Source: Diadophis punctatus similis (lineage: Eukaryota > Chordata > Lepidosauria > Squamata > Dipsadidae). From it: DNA of 64,000 nucleotides. Shown in pieces: positions 10,730 to 21,311 of this stretch. Location of the stretch: positions 7,146,956-7,210,955 of the forward strand of contig JALIGW010000032.1 in the NCBI GenBank assembly GCA_023053685.1, given 5' to 3'. Both the position numbers and the translations under genes were made by a program. A model generated the notes under the pieces. That model saw only the letters and a program-made list of their open reading frames with translations. It was not told the origin of the DNA and ran no database searches. Position 1 is the first letter of the stretch. Each line of letters begins with the position of its first letter.

Positions 10730-11470
10730 TTCTAAAAACACAATGCAAATCGTTAAAACAAAGAAAGAAATGGAAGAAGTCAGTGTGGATGCACAAAAAT
10801 CTTTATGTGGAGTTTTGAAAACAGAAATGAGTTCCAGCAAATACTTGTTCGACAGGAAATCAGGAAAGGGAATCTGCTACAGTTGGCAATGGGCGCCAAG
10901 AGAAACAAACACAACCTCATCAGATATATTCAAAATAAAAGGAAAGGGATGAATCAATATACTATCTTAGTAAATGCTGATAGGTGGAAATGAGCCAGAG
11001 TTTCTCTAGTCCTATTTTGGGTAAATCATTCTCAGTGAGAATGTCAGGGAATGGTGAAGAGCAAGACGAGAGGGGAGAACTAAAGCCTGGAGTCAGAGAA
11101 TATCTATTTACACTGAATATTTTGAAATATCCAGGGTCAGATGTGCTGTGTCCTAGCTTACTACAGAAAGGTATTGACCATCTTGGTTAAACCCTTACGG
11201 ATTATCTTTGAGAAATTCTGAGGACCCAGGTGGTTGGACAAGAAGTATCCAAATCTTCAAAAAATGGGGAAAGAAAAGAAGACCCAGCAAGCTACAGACC
11301 CGTCAGTCCCACCTAATCCTTGAGATGATGTTTGCCAAGCAGGAAGTAAAGAGATTGATTCTATGAAAACCCTGATAACAATGAGGTGAGTAACAGAATT
11401 CGACATGGAGTTTTCAAAAACAGGAATGACTTGTCTTGTCAAACTCATTTTTTTGATTGTGGAACTTCTG
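10730..11470 (+). repeat. Possible CR1-like LINE remnant
   Basis: A fragment near 11280-11320 reads like EDPASYRPVSP, the motif found in many non-LTR RTs before block 3. The surrounding sequence is AT-rich with no open frame. Family assignment is tentative. Confidence 0.35.
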
Positions 11471-11687
11471 TAATAGATTGTGGGAAGGAGCTTGTTGCGT
11501 TTGGGCGGCAAGCTGTAAGCTTCATCTCTTTTGTATGTGTGTGGATGCCATCCATTAACATTCTGATCAGTAGCCAATTAAGGGTGGACTGCAGTGATGG
11601 GCAGGAGGAGCATGGACTCCCTGCACTCCCTGCATTTGTTACCTCCTTAAAGGAACCCCACACCTGGTGCGGCAAGGGGACATTCAT

Positions 11688-11756
11688 TATTTATTTATTT
11701 ATTTATTTTGCAATTCTTATATGCCGCCCTACTCCCACAGGGACTCAGGGCAGCAT
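11688..11756 (-). repeat. Ultra-short L2 3' tail with TSD
   Basis: An ATTT repeat followed by TATATGCCGCCCTACTCCC is the reverse complement of the L2 3' end seen at 16030-16108. The copy is flanked by ATTCAT at 11682-11687 and 11757-11762, so it is an independent, extremely 5'-truncated insertion. Bases 11763-11984 show no recognisable feature. Confidence 0.75.
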
Positions 11757-11984
11757 ATTCATGACCCTGTTGTTCCCTCCTTAAACACTCTCCTTTCTGG
11801 GACTTAGATTGTGCTTGTATTCAAGCGCAGCTTCCGGTCAAGGTCAGGAAAAAGCACCCTTTCTCTAAGGAGGCACTGACTGGTGCAGACAGTGAAGCAC
11901 TTATCCTGTGTCATATCCAAATAGCCGCACACCCTCCAGCCCTGGTTCAAAAGTGCCCATTAATGGTTCCACACCAACTGGAAA

Positions 11985-12120
11985 GTGAAATAGGCTCAGC
12001 TCGGGGCCTTTAATCTTCAAGCTGTTTATTGATGTCTTGGATGAGGAGCTTATCAGGGTATTCACCCCAAATAGGGTGGAATGCATAATGCTATAGAAGG
12101 CAGAAATAAAATTCAAAACC
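11985..12120 (+). repeat. CR1 RT fragment remnant
   Basis: The translation FIDVLDEELIRVF resembles FINDLDEGIAGEL of the CR1 copy at 55.6 kb, in the same orientation. It is short and degraded. Confidence 0.5.
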
Positions 12121-12141
12121 AAGTTGGTAAGAGATAGATGT

Positions 12142-12189
12142 TGTTATGTATTGTATATAGTGTATAGTTGTCAGTTGGTTCTCTTTCTA
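12142..12189 (+). repeat. gypsy-2 5' LTR, first ~48 bp only
   Basis: TGTTATGTATTGTATATAGT and the bases after it match the start of the 3' LTR. The similarity stops where the CCGTGTTTCCCC element begins. Confidence 0.8.
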
Positions 12190-12960
12190 CCGTGTTTCCC
12201 CAAAAATAAGACATGTCCCGAAAATAAGCCCCACAGGGCTTTTTGGGACATGCTTTGAAATAAGCCCCGCCCTGAAAATAAGCCACCCCAACTACTTCCG
12301 GGGAAAGAGGGGGGGACATGCTGGGAGCTGCTCTTTTTGCAGCGGACTAGCTCGGCTCCTCTGGGCTCTGCCTATGGCAATTTCAAACGCGCTTCTGCCC
12401 ACGAGGAAGAGGGGGTGAGCATCGATCCCTGCCTCCGCGCAGGCAGAAGCGCGTTTTAAAACGCTGCCGAAAGAATTTGGGGGTTTCGGGTGGGGGATGG
12501 GGTGGGGCGGGGCGGGGCGTGAGTGAGGAAGGTGGCGGTGACAGGGATGCCCCGCCCCATCCCCTGCCCGAAACCCCCAAACTCCTTTGGCAGCGTTTTG
12601 AAGGGATGCGTTTTGCCTGCGATGAAGGGATGCTTCATCGCAGGCAATGAATCCCAACGAGCGCAGGGCTTGAAAAGCAAACTTCCTTGTCGACGTCCCT
12701 TTCAGCTCCGCCTCTTGCTGCCGCCTCCCTCACTTGCTGGACCGGCTCGCCTGCTCTGGGCTGCCTTCGGCAGCATTTTAAAATGCGCTTCTGCCTGCGA
12801 AGAACAGGAGGCAAGCATAAGTCCCTTCATCACAGGCAAAACGCATCCCTTCAAAACGCTGCGGAAGGAATTTGGGGGTTTCGGGTGGGGGATGGGGCGG
12901 GGCATGAGTGAGGAAGGTGGCGGTGACAAGGAGTCACCGCCCATGAAGGTGGCGGTGACA
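12190..12960 (+). mobile_element. GC-rich non-autonomous DNA element with internal inverted repeats
   Basis: It starts ACCGTGTTTCCCCAAAAATA, a start recalled from squamate DNA-transposon repeats. It contains long complementary blocks: the GGGTTTCGGG...GTGGCGGTGACA region near 12480-12540 has an inverted partner at 12548-12600 and another direct copy at 12868-12940. A motif GGTGGCGGTGACAAGGAGTC is repeated in tandem at about 12915-12970. The right border and TSD were not found. The ORFs across it are products of high GC content. Confidence 0.5.
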
Positions 12961-13049
12961 AGGAGTCACGGCAGCCCATGGAGAGGACTGCTTCACCATC
13001 TCCAGAGGCACCTGCAAGGCAGAAGCAGTCATCGGTCAAGCCAGCCTCT

Positions 13050-13924
13050 CTTCTTGCAAGAAGGTCTATGTCACCGTCCTGATTGAGGGGTCCCCTTGCC
13101 ACATGGAGGTGGACACAGGATCTTCAATGGAGTACACTAAAGAGATTGGTGCCAAAAATATCAAAATGACAGTTGGACTTCCACCATATTCATCTCCGAG
13201 ACTACCAGGGGAGCAGCATTCCTGTCATCAGAACTGGCAACTTTAGAGTATCTTTCAAGGACTTCTCGGGCCCACTGCGACTGCTCGTAGTGGACGGCTC
13301 CCTACTGAGTCTCCTAGGACTAGACTGATTCTCCTTCCTGGGTTTGGAAATCACTGGCATCAATTCCATCAGTGACTCTGATATCAAGGCCTTAATCTCT
13401 GATTTTGCAGACGTCTTTGACGGAAACCTGGGCAGGTATATAGGTACACCCATCTCATTCAACCTTGACTCCCAGGTTGCTCCGATCCAAATGAAGCCAC
13501 GAAGAGTACCGTTCACCTTGCCCTCAAAGGTTGATGAGCAACTCAACAAGCTCATCAGCCAAGGAATCCTGAAACCTGTTGACCATGCAAAATGGGAGAC
13601 TCCAATTGTGACCCCTGTGAAGCCGGATGGTTCTGTCTGCATCTGCACAGACTATAAATGTACATTAAATAAAGCGTTACAACAAAATGCATACCCGGTG
13701 CCCGTGGTCCAACATCTGCTGCACTCTCTGGGTGTGGGTAAGGTCTTTTCTAAACTGGACCTTGCACAAGCCTATCAACAGCTACCAGTTGACGATGCAA
13801 CAGCTGAGGCTCAGATGATTGTAGCACATCAAGGAGCTTTTAGATGTCACCGGCTACAATTTGGGGTGAGTGTGGCACTGGGACTTTTCCAGAGCCTGAT
13901 GGAATGTCTCTTGCAAGGCATCCC
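13050..13924 (+). pseudogene. gypsy-2 protease and RT, N-terminal part
   Basis: A retropepsin site VDTGSS lies near 13110. After a stop comes an open stretch (13344 onward) with DVFDGNLGRYIGTPI, a region also found in gypsy-3. RT motifs KPDGSVCICTDYK, FSKLDLAQAYQQLPVD and RCHRLQFGV follow up to 13920. The usual ICGDYK-type Arg is replaced (CICTDYK). The frame is broken at 13924 by the L2 insertion, with ATCCC duplicated. Confidence 0.85.
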
Positions 13925-16108
13925 GGCAGTGGATCCCGGAAAGCTCCCTGGTTTACCAAGGAGCTCCGGGAGATGAAACGCCAGAAGAGACGTCTGGAGC
14001 GCCGCTGGAGGGCCAGCAAAACCGAATCCGACCTAACACTATTAAGAATTTACATCAGATCTTATTTAGTGGCGATAAGGGTGGCAAAACGATCCCATTT
14101 TTCTGCTCTTATTGCGTCCGCAGATTCTCGCCCAGCCGCCTTGTTTAGGGTGACTCGCACCCTCCTTGCAAAAGGGGGGAGCGAGGAACACTTACAAGGC
14201 AGAGCTGAGGAATTCGCAGAGTTTCTGTCGGATAAAGTCGCTCAGATTCGGTTGAACCTGGACTCTGGCTGGGCAGAGTCCATAGAATTGACAGGGGCTA
14301 GTCTTAGTCCACCGTTATGGGAAGAGTTTGGGCCTGTTTCTCCCGAGGATGTGGACAGAGCTGTGAGGGCGATGGGTACCTCCACCTGTTTATTGGACCC
14401 GTGCCCCTCCTGGTTGGTCTCGGCCAGCAGGGAGGTGACACGCGGTTGGATCCAGGCGGTGGTCACCGCTTCTTTGAGGGAGGGATCCGTACCGCAGTCG
14501 TTAAAAGCTGCGGTGGTGAGACCCCTCCTGAAGAAGCCTTCCCTGGATCCAGCTGATTTGAAGAGCTATCGTCCGGTCTCCAACTTACCTTTTTTAGGGA
14601 AAGTTGTGGAGAAGGTGGTGGTTACTCAACTTCTACGACTTCTGGATGAAACAGACCATCTAGATCCTTATCAGTCGGGTTTCAGGCGCGGCTACAGTAC
14701 TGAAACTGCCTTGGTCGCGCTGATGGATGATCTCTGGCGGGCCCGAGACGGGGGTAATTCCTCCGTCCTGGTGCTACTTGACCTCTCAGCGGCCTTCGAT
14801 ACCATCGACCATGGTATCCTTCTGCATCGTCTCGGCGAGTTGGGAATGGGAGGCACCATTTTGCGGTGGTTCTCCTCCTATCTCGCCGATAGGATGCAGT
14901 CGGTGTTGGCAGGAGGGCAGAGATCGTCCCCTAGGCCCCTAGTATGTGGGGTGCCTCAGGGGTCGGTTCTCTCGCCCATCCTGTTTAACATTTACATGAA
15001 GCCGCTGGGGGAGATCATCCGCAGACATGGGGTGCGTTTCCATCAGTACGCTGATGACACCCAGCTGTACATCACCACCCCGTCTGACTTCAGTGAGGCA
15101 GTTGCTGTAATGTGCCGATGCCTGGACGACATTAGGATCTGGATGGGGAGGAACAGACTCAGACTTAATCCTGACAAGACTGAGTGGCTTTGGGTATTGC
15201 CCCCTAAGGGCTACGACAACTGTCCCTCCTTGGTTTTCGAGGGAGTGAAATTGACCCCCTCGGATCAGGTCCGCAACTTGGGGGTCCTCCTAGACCCACA
15301 GCTTAAATTGGAGCATCATCTTTCTGCTGTGGCTAGGGGGGCCTTTGCACAGGTTCACCTGGTGCACCAGTTGCGGCCATACTTGGAGAAGGAGGCTCTA
15401 CTCACGGTCACTCATGCCCTTGTCACCTCTCGCTTGGACTACTGCAACGCGCTCTACATGGGGCTACCCTTGAAGAGTATCCGGAGACTTCAGTTGGTGC
15501 AAAATGCGGCTGCGCGTGCTGTGGTAGGTGTGCCTAGGTACACCCACGTGACACCTATACGCCAGCTGCATTGGTTGCCCATCGGTCTCCGGGTCCAATT
15601 CAAGGTGTTGATCACCATCTTTAAAGCCCTTCATGGCTTAGGACCAGGTTACCTCCGGGACCGCATTCTGCCTCACACTTCCCTTTGACCGGTTAGGGCC
15701 CACAGAGTCGGCCTCCTCCAGGTCCCGTCGGCCAAACACTGCCGGCTGGCGGGCCCTAGGGGGAGAGCCTTCTCTGTGGCCGGCCCCGTGCTCTGGAACC
15801 AACTTCCCCCAGAGACCCGAACTATCCCCACTCTGCTGGCCTTCCGGAAAGCCATTAAGACATGGCTCTTCTTGCAGGTTGGGGGTAGAGCTTAATCCAC
15901 TCGAGCTCACCCCCAAGTATGTATGGTTGTTGAATGTCTGTTGGGTTGTTTTTAAATATTGAGTCTTTTTTAACTTTTATATTGTTTTTAAATATTATTT
16001 ATAAATTGGTTATTCTGTATTTTTCTCTGTTGTACGCCGCTCTGAGTCCTCCGGGAGTTGGGCGGCATATAAGAATACCAAATAAATAAAATAAATAAAT
16101 AAATAAAT
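13925..16108 (+). mobile_element. L2 LINE, 5'-truncated, inserted in gypsy-2 RT
   Basis: The element runs from just before the APWFT motif to an (AAAT)n tail, with TSD ATCCC at 13920-13924 and 16107-16111. The 3' UTR carries GCCGCTCTGAGTCCTCCGGG, a signature repeated throughout the window. Gypsy-2 RT continues directly after the second TSD (CAGGTGTTGTCCCC). Confidence 0.9.
13930..15688 (+). pseudogene. L2 ORF2 reverse transcriptase, open over ~585 residues
   Basis: From KAPWFTKELREMKRQ the frame is open to 15688, so it includes the linker and the whole RT. Motifs seen are YRPVSNLPFLGKVVEKVV, the catalytic motif A LDLSAAFDTID (~14780), GVPQGSVLSPILF (~14950) and catalytic YADD at 15047-15058. 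A TGA at 15686 stops it where the copy at 60.9 kb has an Arg codon, consistent with CpG decay; about 70 more residues follow in frame. The endonuclease half is missing through 5' truncation. The ORF call from 13844 fuses gypsy and L2 sequence and is not a natural protein. Confidence 0.85.
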
Positions 16109-16111
16109 CCC

Positions 16112-17357
16112 AGGTGTTGTCCCCTATTTCAATGATGTCCTAGTGCCGTGGTGGCGAACCTATGGCACGCGTGCCAGAGGTGGCACGCGGAGCCATAGAA
16201 GCCGGCACGCGAGGGTTCCCACTGGCAAACCGGAAGTGCGAAAAAACGCACTTCCGGTTTGCCGGTGTGCATTTTTTTGCACTCCGGAGGGTTTAGGGAA
16301 GCTCCCTGAAGCTCCGGAATGCAAAAAACTACAACACGGACAAAACGGAAGTGAACTTTTCCGCACTTCTGGTTTGTCCGTTTTGTAGTTTTTTGCATTC
16401 CGGGGCTTCAGGGAGCTTCCCTGAACCCTCCGGAGTGCAAAAAACAGCATACCGGCAAACCGGAAGTGCGTTTTTTCGCACTTACGGTTTGCCGGTTTCG
16501 TCGTTCCAGGCTCCGGTAAGCCTTTGTGCGAGGGTGGGGGGGTGTGCGCATGCGCAGGGGGCAGCATGGGGGGTGTTGTGCGCATGCGTGGGGGGGGAGG
16601 GAATGGGTGTGGGCATGCGAGCGCGCGCAAGCGCGCCCCCCCTTTTTTGGCACGCAAGCCGAAAAAGGTTCGCCACCACTGTCCTAGTGTCAGCGGCCAA
16701 CAATGGCGAACTCCTCGACCATCTGCAAGCAGTACTCACCCGTTTCCAGGAAGTTGGCCTCAAAGTTAAAAAAGAAAAGTGCAATATCGCTGTTCCACAG
16801 GTAAAGTTCCTTGGCTACCTTATCAATATCTCTTGGTTACACCCTACACAAGCAAAGGTCCAAGCCATCCAGGAAGCTCCCACACCCAAGAACAAGATCG
16901 AACTCCAGGTGTTCTTGGGACTCCTAAATTTCTACAGTGTCTTCTTGCCACACAAAGCTTCTGTAACTGAGCCTCTCCATCGCTTGCTCGACAAGATGTC
17001 TTGGTCCTGGGGCCAAAAAGAAGCTGCTGCCTTCTCCGTTGTCAAGGAGCTACTATCTTCAAACAGCGTCCTGGTGCAGTACAATGAGAATCTTCCCTTG
17101 GTTCTCACCTGCGACGCCTCTCCATTTGGCGTCACCGCTGTTTTAAGCCACCGATTCCCAGATGGAAGAGAGGCCCGATCACTTTCTTCTCACAGACCTT
17201 GTCATCGGCTGAACAAAACTACAGCCAGCTGGACAAGGAACCTTTGGCTGCGGTCGCAGGAGTCAAACCCTTCCATCAATACCAATACGGCAAATCATTT
17301 GACCTTGTGACCGATCACAAGCCGCTACTGGGCCTGCTCGCCGGGGACTGCCAAACA
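16112..17357 (+). pseudogene. gypsy-2 RT C-terminal part and RNase H
   Basis: Coding resumes at 16112 with GVVPYFNDVLV; the catalytic YxDD is YFND here, losing one Asp. It is then split by the hAT MITE and continues from 16690: LKVKKEKCNI, VKFLGYLI, FLGLLNFYSVFLP, TCDASPFGV (RNase H start, ~17110). A frameshift at about 17165-17200 leads into NYSQLDKEPLAAVAGVK and TDHKPLLGLL. It stops at 17357 where the next insertion lies. Confidence 0.85.
16146..16681. mobile_element. hAT MITE, hairpin-rich, 8-bp TSD
   Basis: The right terminal repeat is CAGTGGTGGCGAACC read inward; the left end has CCGTGGTGGCGAACC. The 8-bp duplication TCCTAGTG stands at 16138-16145 and 16682-16689, diagnostic for hAT. 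The interior is built from inverted copies of a block around AAACCGGAAGTGCG, so the whole element could fold into a long hairpin. There is no transposase. Confidence 0.9.
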
Positions 17358-17966
17358 CGTTCTGATCTAGGCTTCACCAAATCACGAAACAGACTCCTTG
17401 TCCTGAAAAACCCCTTTTTATTTGGCTAATGTGAATTCCTAGCATTCACATCCAGCAAAGTTCCGGCTAACAGTCTTTCAAGGGTGAATTACAAACACAG
17501 ATCTTATCAGTCCTTGGATAGTTGCCAGGCCGATAGCTTCTTGACGCAATGCTGTACAAGGAAATACTTGGCAAGGAGTCTCTCAGATAAGCACATCTTC
17601 ACACAAATGAACTAACTGTCTCCTGCAAACACCACTCCCCTTTTGTTCCTATTTATTTCCTATGGGAGAGGCCATTTAGTGTTCCCTTATGCTTTTACTC
17701 CCGAGTCGACCTCTGTTCTTTAATTGTTCCATTCTCCTGGCAGCTCTGCACATGCGCACATCAGGAACAGGCTCCAGCTGTTCTTCAGCCCCACTTATCT
17801 CCAACTCCGAAGGTAGATGATAACTGTCGGATGGTCCTGGTCCCATCTCTGCCTCTGACGCAGAGTACTCATCAGAGCCTTCCCCAGACTCCAGGACTGG
17901 CCCATGTTCCTCCCCAACCTCCTCACTGTCTGAGTCTGCTGCCAGCTCTGCTGGCAGGCCACAACA
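17358..17966 (-). repeat. Probable solo LTR (609 bp) in gypsy-2 RNase H
   Basis: The gypsy codons CAA ACA are separated from CCA CAA ATT by this segment. On the minus strand it begins TGTTGTGGCCTGCC, has AATAAA near its end (AATAAAAAGGGG) and ends CAGAACG. Flanks AAACA (17353-17357) and AAATG (17967-17971) could be a decayed 5-bp TSD. A minus-strand ORF of 127 residues in it (17676-18059) runs out of the insertion and is not convincing as a gene. Confidence 0.5.
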
Positions 17967-17971
17967 AAATG

Positions 17972-18965
17972 CCACAAATTTTGTCCCCTCGCATGCTGCG
18001 CTGGACTGTGTTCCTAGCTGCATACAGCTACCACCTCCTGCATCAGCCGGGTAAGACACTTAGCCACGCCGATGCCCTCAGCCAATGATTGTATCATCAA
18101 GGCCTCAGCATCATGAAGGCCCTTAAAAGGCTGTTTGCTACCCACTGACTGCCAGACATCCTCGTTTCAGACAATGGGCCACAGCTCATATCAAGCCAGT
18201 TCGAGCTGTTCCTGGCATTTGTCATGCCCTGATTGCACCATTCCATCCTGCTAGCAACAAGCAGATTGAACGGATGGTCCGATCAGCAAAGGAAGCACTG
18301 GAAAGGATGGGCCCAGGGGACTGGCAAACATGGATAGCTGAGTACTTCCTGGTCCAGCACGTCACACCAAACTCAACACCAACAGGAGTCCGGCTGAACC
18401 CCTAATGGGCCACCACCTGCAGACCGACTTGGACCGGCTGCACCCAGACCACTCCTCGGAGGTCCCTGCAGACTCGACCAGCCAGCTCCAGTCATTCTCA
18501 CCAGGCAACCTCGTCTACGCCCACAACTACGCTGGGGGCCCTTCCTGGATTCCTGCCTGGGTAGTGGATGTTACTGGGCCGCGTTCCTACAGGGTGGTGC
18601 TCAAAGATAGCAGGTTGTGGCACTGCCACATCGACCAACTGTGGGGCCACCTCAGAACCTCCATCTGCTGCCAGCCAGAATGGACTCCGCCAGAGGCAAC
18701 CCCAACTAAGGACACGCCAACTCAGCCACCACAAACAATGGTACCGACAAGGAACTGTAGTGAGGCACAGATGCCTGCTGACTTGGTTCCCCCTGTGTTA
18801 GAAGTACCAGTGACCCAGCCCTTGCTGCTGCCACAAGCTGCACCTGAAGCAGCATCAGCCACTCCGCTTAGTCAAAGCTCCGGAGCTACTGGTCTTGAGA
18901 TGGACCCTCATAGGTCGGGACGGACACATCGCCGCCCTGCTTACCTAAAAGACTACATATGTTAA
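17972..18965 (+). pseudogene. gypsy-2 RNase H end and integrase C-terminal part
   Basis: After HLLHQPGKTLSHADALSQ (end of RNase H) the frame breaks. The integrase zinc finger and first catalytic Asp are missing, so there is an internal deletion near 18085-18110. DILVSDNGPQLISSQFE (~18155) keeps the second Asp. From 18405 a clean frame gives the C-terminal tail (HLQTDLDRLHPD, GPRSYRVVLKDSRLWHCHID) and ends RRPAYLKDYIC at 18965, the usual tail of this lineage. Confidence 0.8.
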
Positions 18966-19010
18966 ATTGATATTTTGATCACCATAATGCTCCGTCTTGG
19001 TGGGGAGGAG

Positions 19011-19232
19011 TGTTATGTATTGTATATAGTGTATAGTTGTCAACTGAAGTTCTCATTCTGGTCCTCTTTTGGAGCGGGAAAATACTCTCTCCTGATTGGT
19101 TGTGTGGTTGATCAGTTTCATATAAAAGGAGCTGTGTCAGCCAGGGAGTTAGTTGCCTCACAGGCAGTATTGAATAAAGAGCTGTTAGAAATCACTCTGG
19201 CCTCGCCTCCCTTCCTTGCCCAGAACTTAACA
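19011..19232 (+). repeat. gypsy-2 3' LTR (222 bp)
   Basis: It begins TGTTATGTATTG after a polypurine tract (TGGGGAGGAG, 19001-19010) and ends CAGAACTTAACA. It contains a TATA-like TATAAAAGG (19121-19129) and an AATAAAG poly(A) signal near 19172. GATGC follows as the TSD. Confidence 0.88.
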
Positions 19233-19719
19233 GATGCAAAGTTTCTTCCCTTAGGAAAGAGGCCCTGAGAATCAGGGAGGACTGGCTTGATTTTGGCATT
19301 TCTGAAAAAGGTTGCAGGCTGAATATAAGCCCGCATTATAAAACAGTTGCAAAAAATGGTCAATACAATCTTAGGGTACCTCACCAGAAGAATGCATTTG
19401 AAGTCACAGGAAGTTTCATTTTATTCTTACTTGGCTTTCTGCCTTGATGAGACCCTTCCTTTAGTGCTTTTGTCCAGCTCCATTCATCACATTTTAAGTC
19501 AAAATGGATGACAAAGGTGATCAGGAAGTAAAAACTAAATCTCATGAAGGATGAAAGCAGCCCCTTGCTCTGAGAATCCTGTCTATTTTGGGCACCAGTT
19601 CTGAAGACTTATCAAACAGCAGTTTTGTTAATGAAATCCTTAAAATGTATCCGATGATCTCTCTTTCATGTCAAGCAAAGATAAGGGAGGTTTTCAATTG
19701 AGGGGCCTGGACTCCACAA

Positions 19720-20205
19720 TTCTGGGGTCCTTCTAAGATGGATGTCAAGACTGGCAAGACCTCACTTGGAATATTGTATCCACTTTTGGTCACCATGATA
19801 CAAACATGACGTTGAGATTTTAGAAAGAGTACAGAGAACAACAAAGATGTTTAAGGGTCTGGAGGCTAAACCACATGATGAACTAGATTTGGGGAATGTC
19901 TAGCCTAAGAAAGAGAAGGACTGTGATATGATAGCAGTGTTCCTGTTCTCCAAAGCCCCTGAAGGCAGGACAGGAAGCAACAGATGGAAATTAATCAAGG
20001 AGAGAACCAACCTAGAACTAAGGAGAAATTTCCTGACAGTGAGAACAATCAATCAAAGGAGAACAGGTGCTCCAACACTGGAGGCTTTTAAGAAGAGACT
20101 GTACAGCCATTTGTCTGTAATGGTATAGGATCTCCTGCTTGAGCAGACAGTTGGACTAGAAGACCTCCGTGGTCCCTTTCAACTCTGCTATTCTGTTATT
20201 GCTCC
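19720..20205 (+). repeat. CR1 LINE 3' end
   Basis: The block starting at CTGGCAAGACCTCACTTGGA and ending with GGTCCCTTTCAACTCTGC aligns in order with 56030-56540. It is moderately decayed. Bases 19233-19719 before it and 20206-20770 after it show nothing recognisable apart from an AT-rich run at about 20510-20530. Confidence 0.8.
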
Positions 20206-20769
20206 CACATATTATGGATGTAGCGTTTTCCTTTTTCTTTAACAGAATGTTCATGTTTGTTTAACTGTAAAATGCTTAGCAGTTGCCAGAGCAGACTCTT
20301 CTGGCTTTATTTCAGTGCCAACCAAATGCCATTGCTTAGTTATGGGGAGCTGTGCCTTCTAGCTGGTGACCAGTGAGTGGGAATCGGAAGAAGAGACCAT
20401 CAAACACAAAGATGGTGGCTTTTCCTGGCCTTTATCACAAATCAATCCATCTTCTGTCAAAGGACAAAGTAAGGCCGTGTGATAAGATGGGCGGCTAATA
20501 AAATTTACAAATAAAAATAAATAAATAAACAAACTTGAACAGTGACTAGGGGTCCTTGGAGCTGGTGCTTATAATTAAAATAAGTAATTACAAAAAAAGA
20601 GGGATGGCAGCAATAGCCATGCAATCAGAGCCCCACCCTGTCCCCTATGATGTAAGTGACCCTGCCTGACCGCAGCCACCCCCGCATGAGGCCAGGAGCC
20701 CTCGACTCTGGATAAGTCTCACTATCTTTCTGCTTGAGAGGTCTATCCTAACAATAGAAGAGAATATTT

Positions 20770-20920
20770 GTAGCTCGGGGTTCCTTGTTGCACTCAGAGC
20801 TTGGCTGTTTTCTTGCAGACATTTCATTACCAAACTAGGTAACATTATTTGAGCACTGATGATGTTACCTAGTTTGGTAATAAAACAACCAAGCTCAGAG
20901 AGCACCAAGGACCCCAAAGT
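20770..20920. repeat. Inverted repeat, probable Penelope-like element terminus
   Basis: A palindrome centred near 20845 pairs TTTCATTACCAAACTAGGTA with TACCTAGTTTGGTAATAAAA. The outer arms read CTTGGCTG and CAACCAAGCTCAGAG. The same unit occurs at 49645-49800. The pattern resembles the hairpin ends of Penelope-like elements, but this is by memory only. Confidence 0.5.
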
Positions 20921-21311
20921 TCTCTCCTTAAGTGGACCAGTCTACCGAGCAAGTTCATTTGTTTGCTTGCATGTAACAACCTCACAACCCCTTTCTAATT
21001 CCTGTAGTTTGGAAGGATCCCTTAGTGATCTGGGAGAAATTTGATCCTGGAGTTTGGGCTTCACTGTCAGGGACCCTCCGTGGGGCAAGGGCAAGGACAG
21101 AGTAGACTCAAAAGCCAAGCTGAAACCTGGCATCAGGCACAATCTGTTTTCCCTGTACCACAAGAAGCCCAATTATGAGAAGGCAGGCCAAGAGGTGGCC
21201 CTTGTCCAAGGAAGCAGGAAGAACTCTGAATGAGGAACCAGCCTGGTCACCTGCTTCGAGCTTCTGGGGACGCTACACCCAGCTGATCCTCAGTAGCCCC
21301 GTGATGCTCAC

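Larger units (their letters stand above)
12142..19232 (+). mobile_element. gypsy-2: Ty3/gypsy element with four nested insertions
   Basis: The start of the 5' LTR (12142-12189) matches the 3' LTR at 19011-19232. The flanks GATGT (12137-12141) and GATGC (19233-19237) form a one-mismatch 5-bp TSD. In between are protease, RT, RNase H and integrase remnants of the same lineage as gypsy-3. Nested inside are a GC-rich DNA element (about 12190-12960), an L2 (13925-16108), a hAT MITE (16146-16681) and a probable solo LTR (17358-17966). Gag is absent. Confidence 0.85.

Noticed and set aside
13844..15688. A single 614-residue host protein with an RT domain
   Set aside because: It is a chance fusion of gypsy-2 RT and an L2 insertion. 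The ATCCC TSD marks the junction at 13924.
17676..18059. A 127-residue minus-strand gene with acidic repeats
   Set aside because: It lies mainly in the LTR-like insertion and runs across its border into gypsy-2, so it is not a natural unit.
20942..21172. A further CA9 exon on the minus strand just below 21312
   Set aside because: The translation has no carbonic anhydrase motif (no HLHWG or HxEHT pattern) and no paired splice sites in phase.
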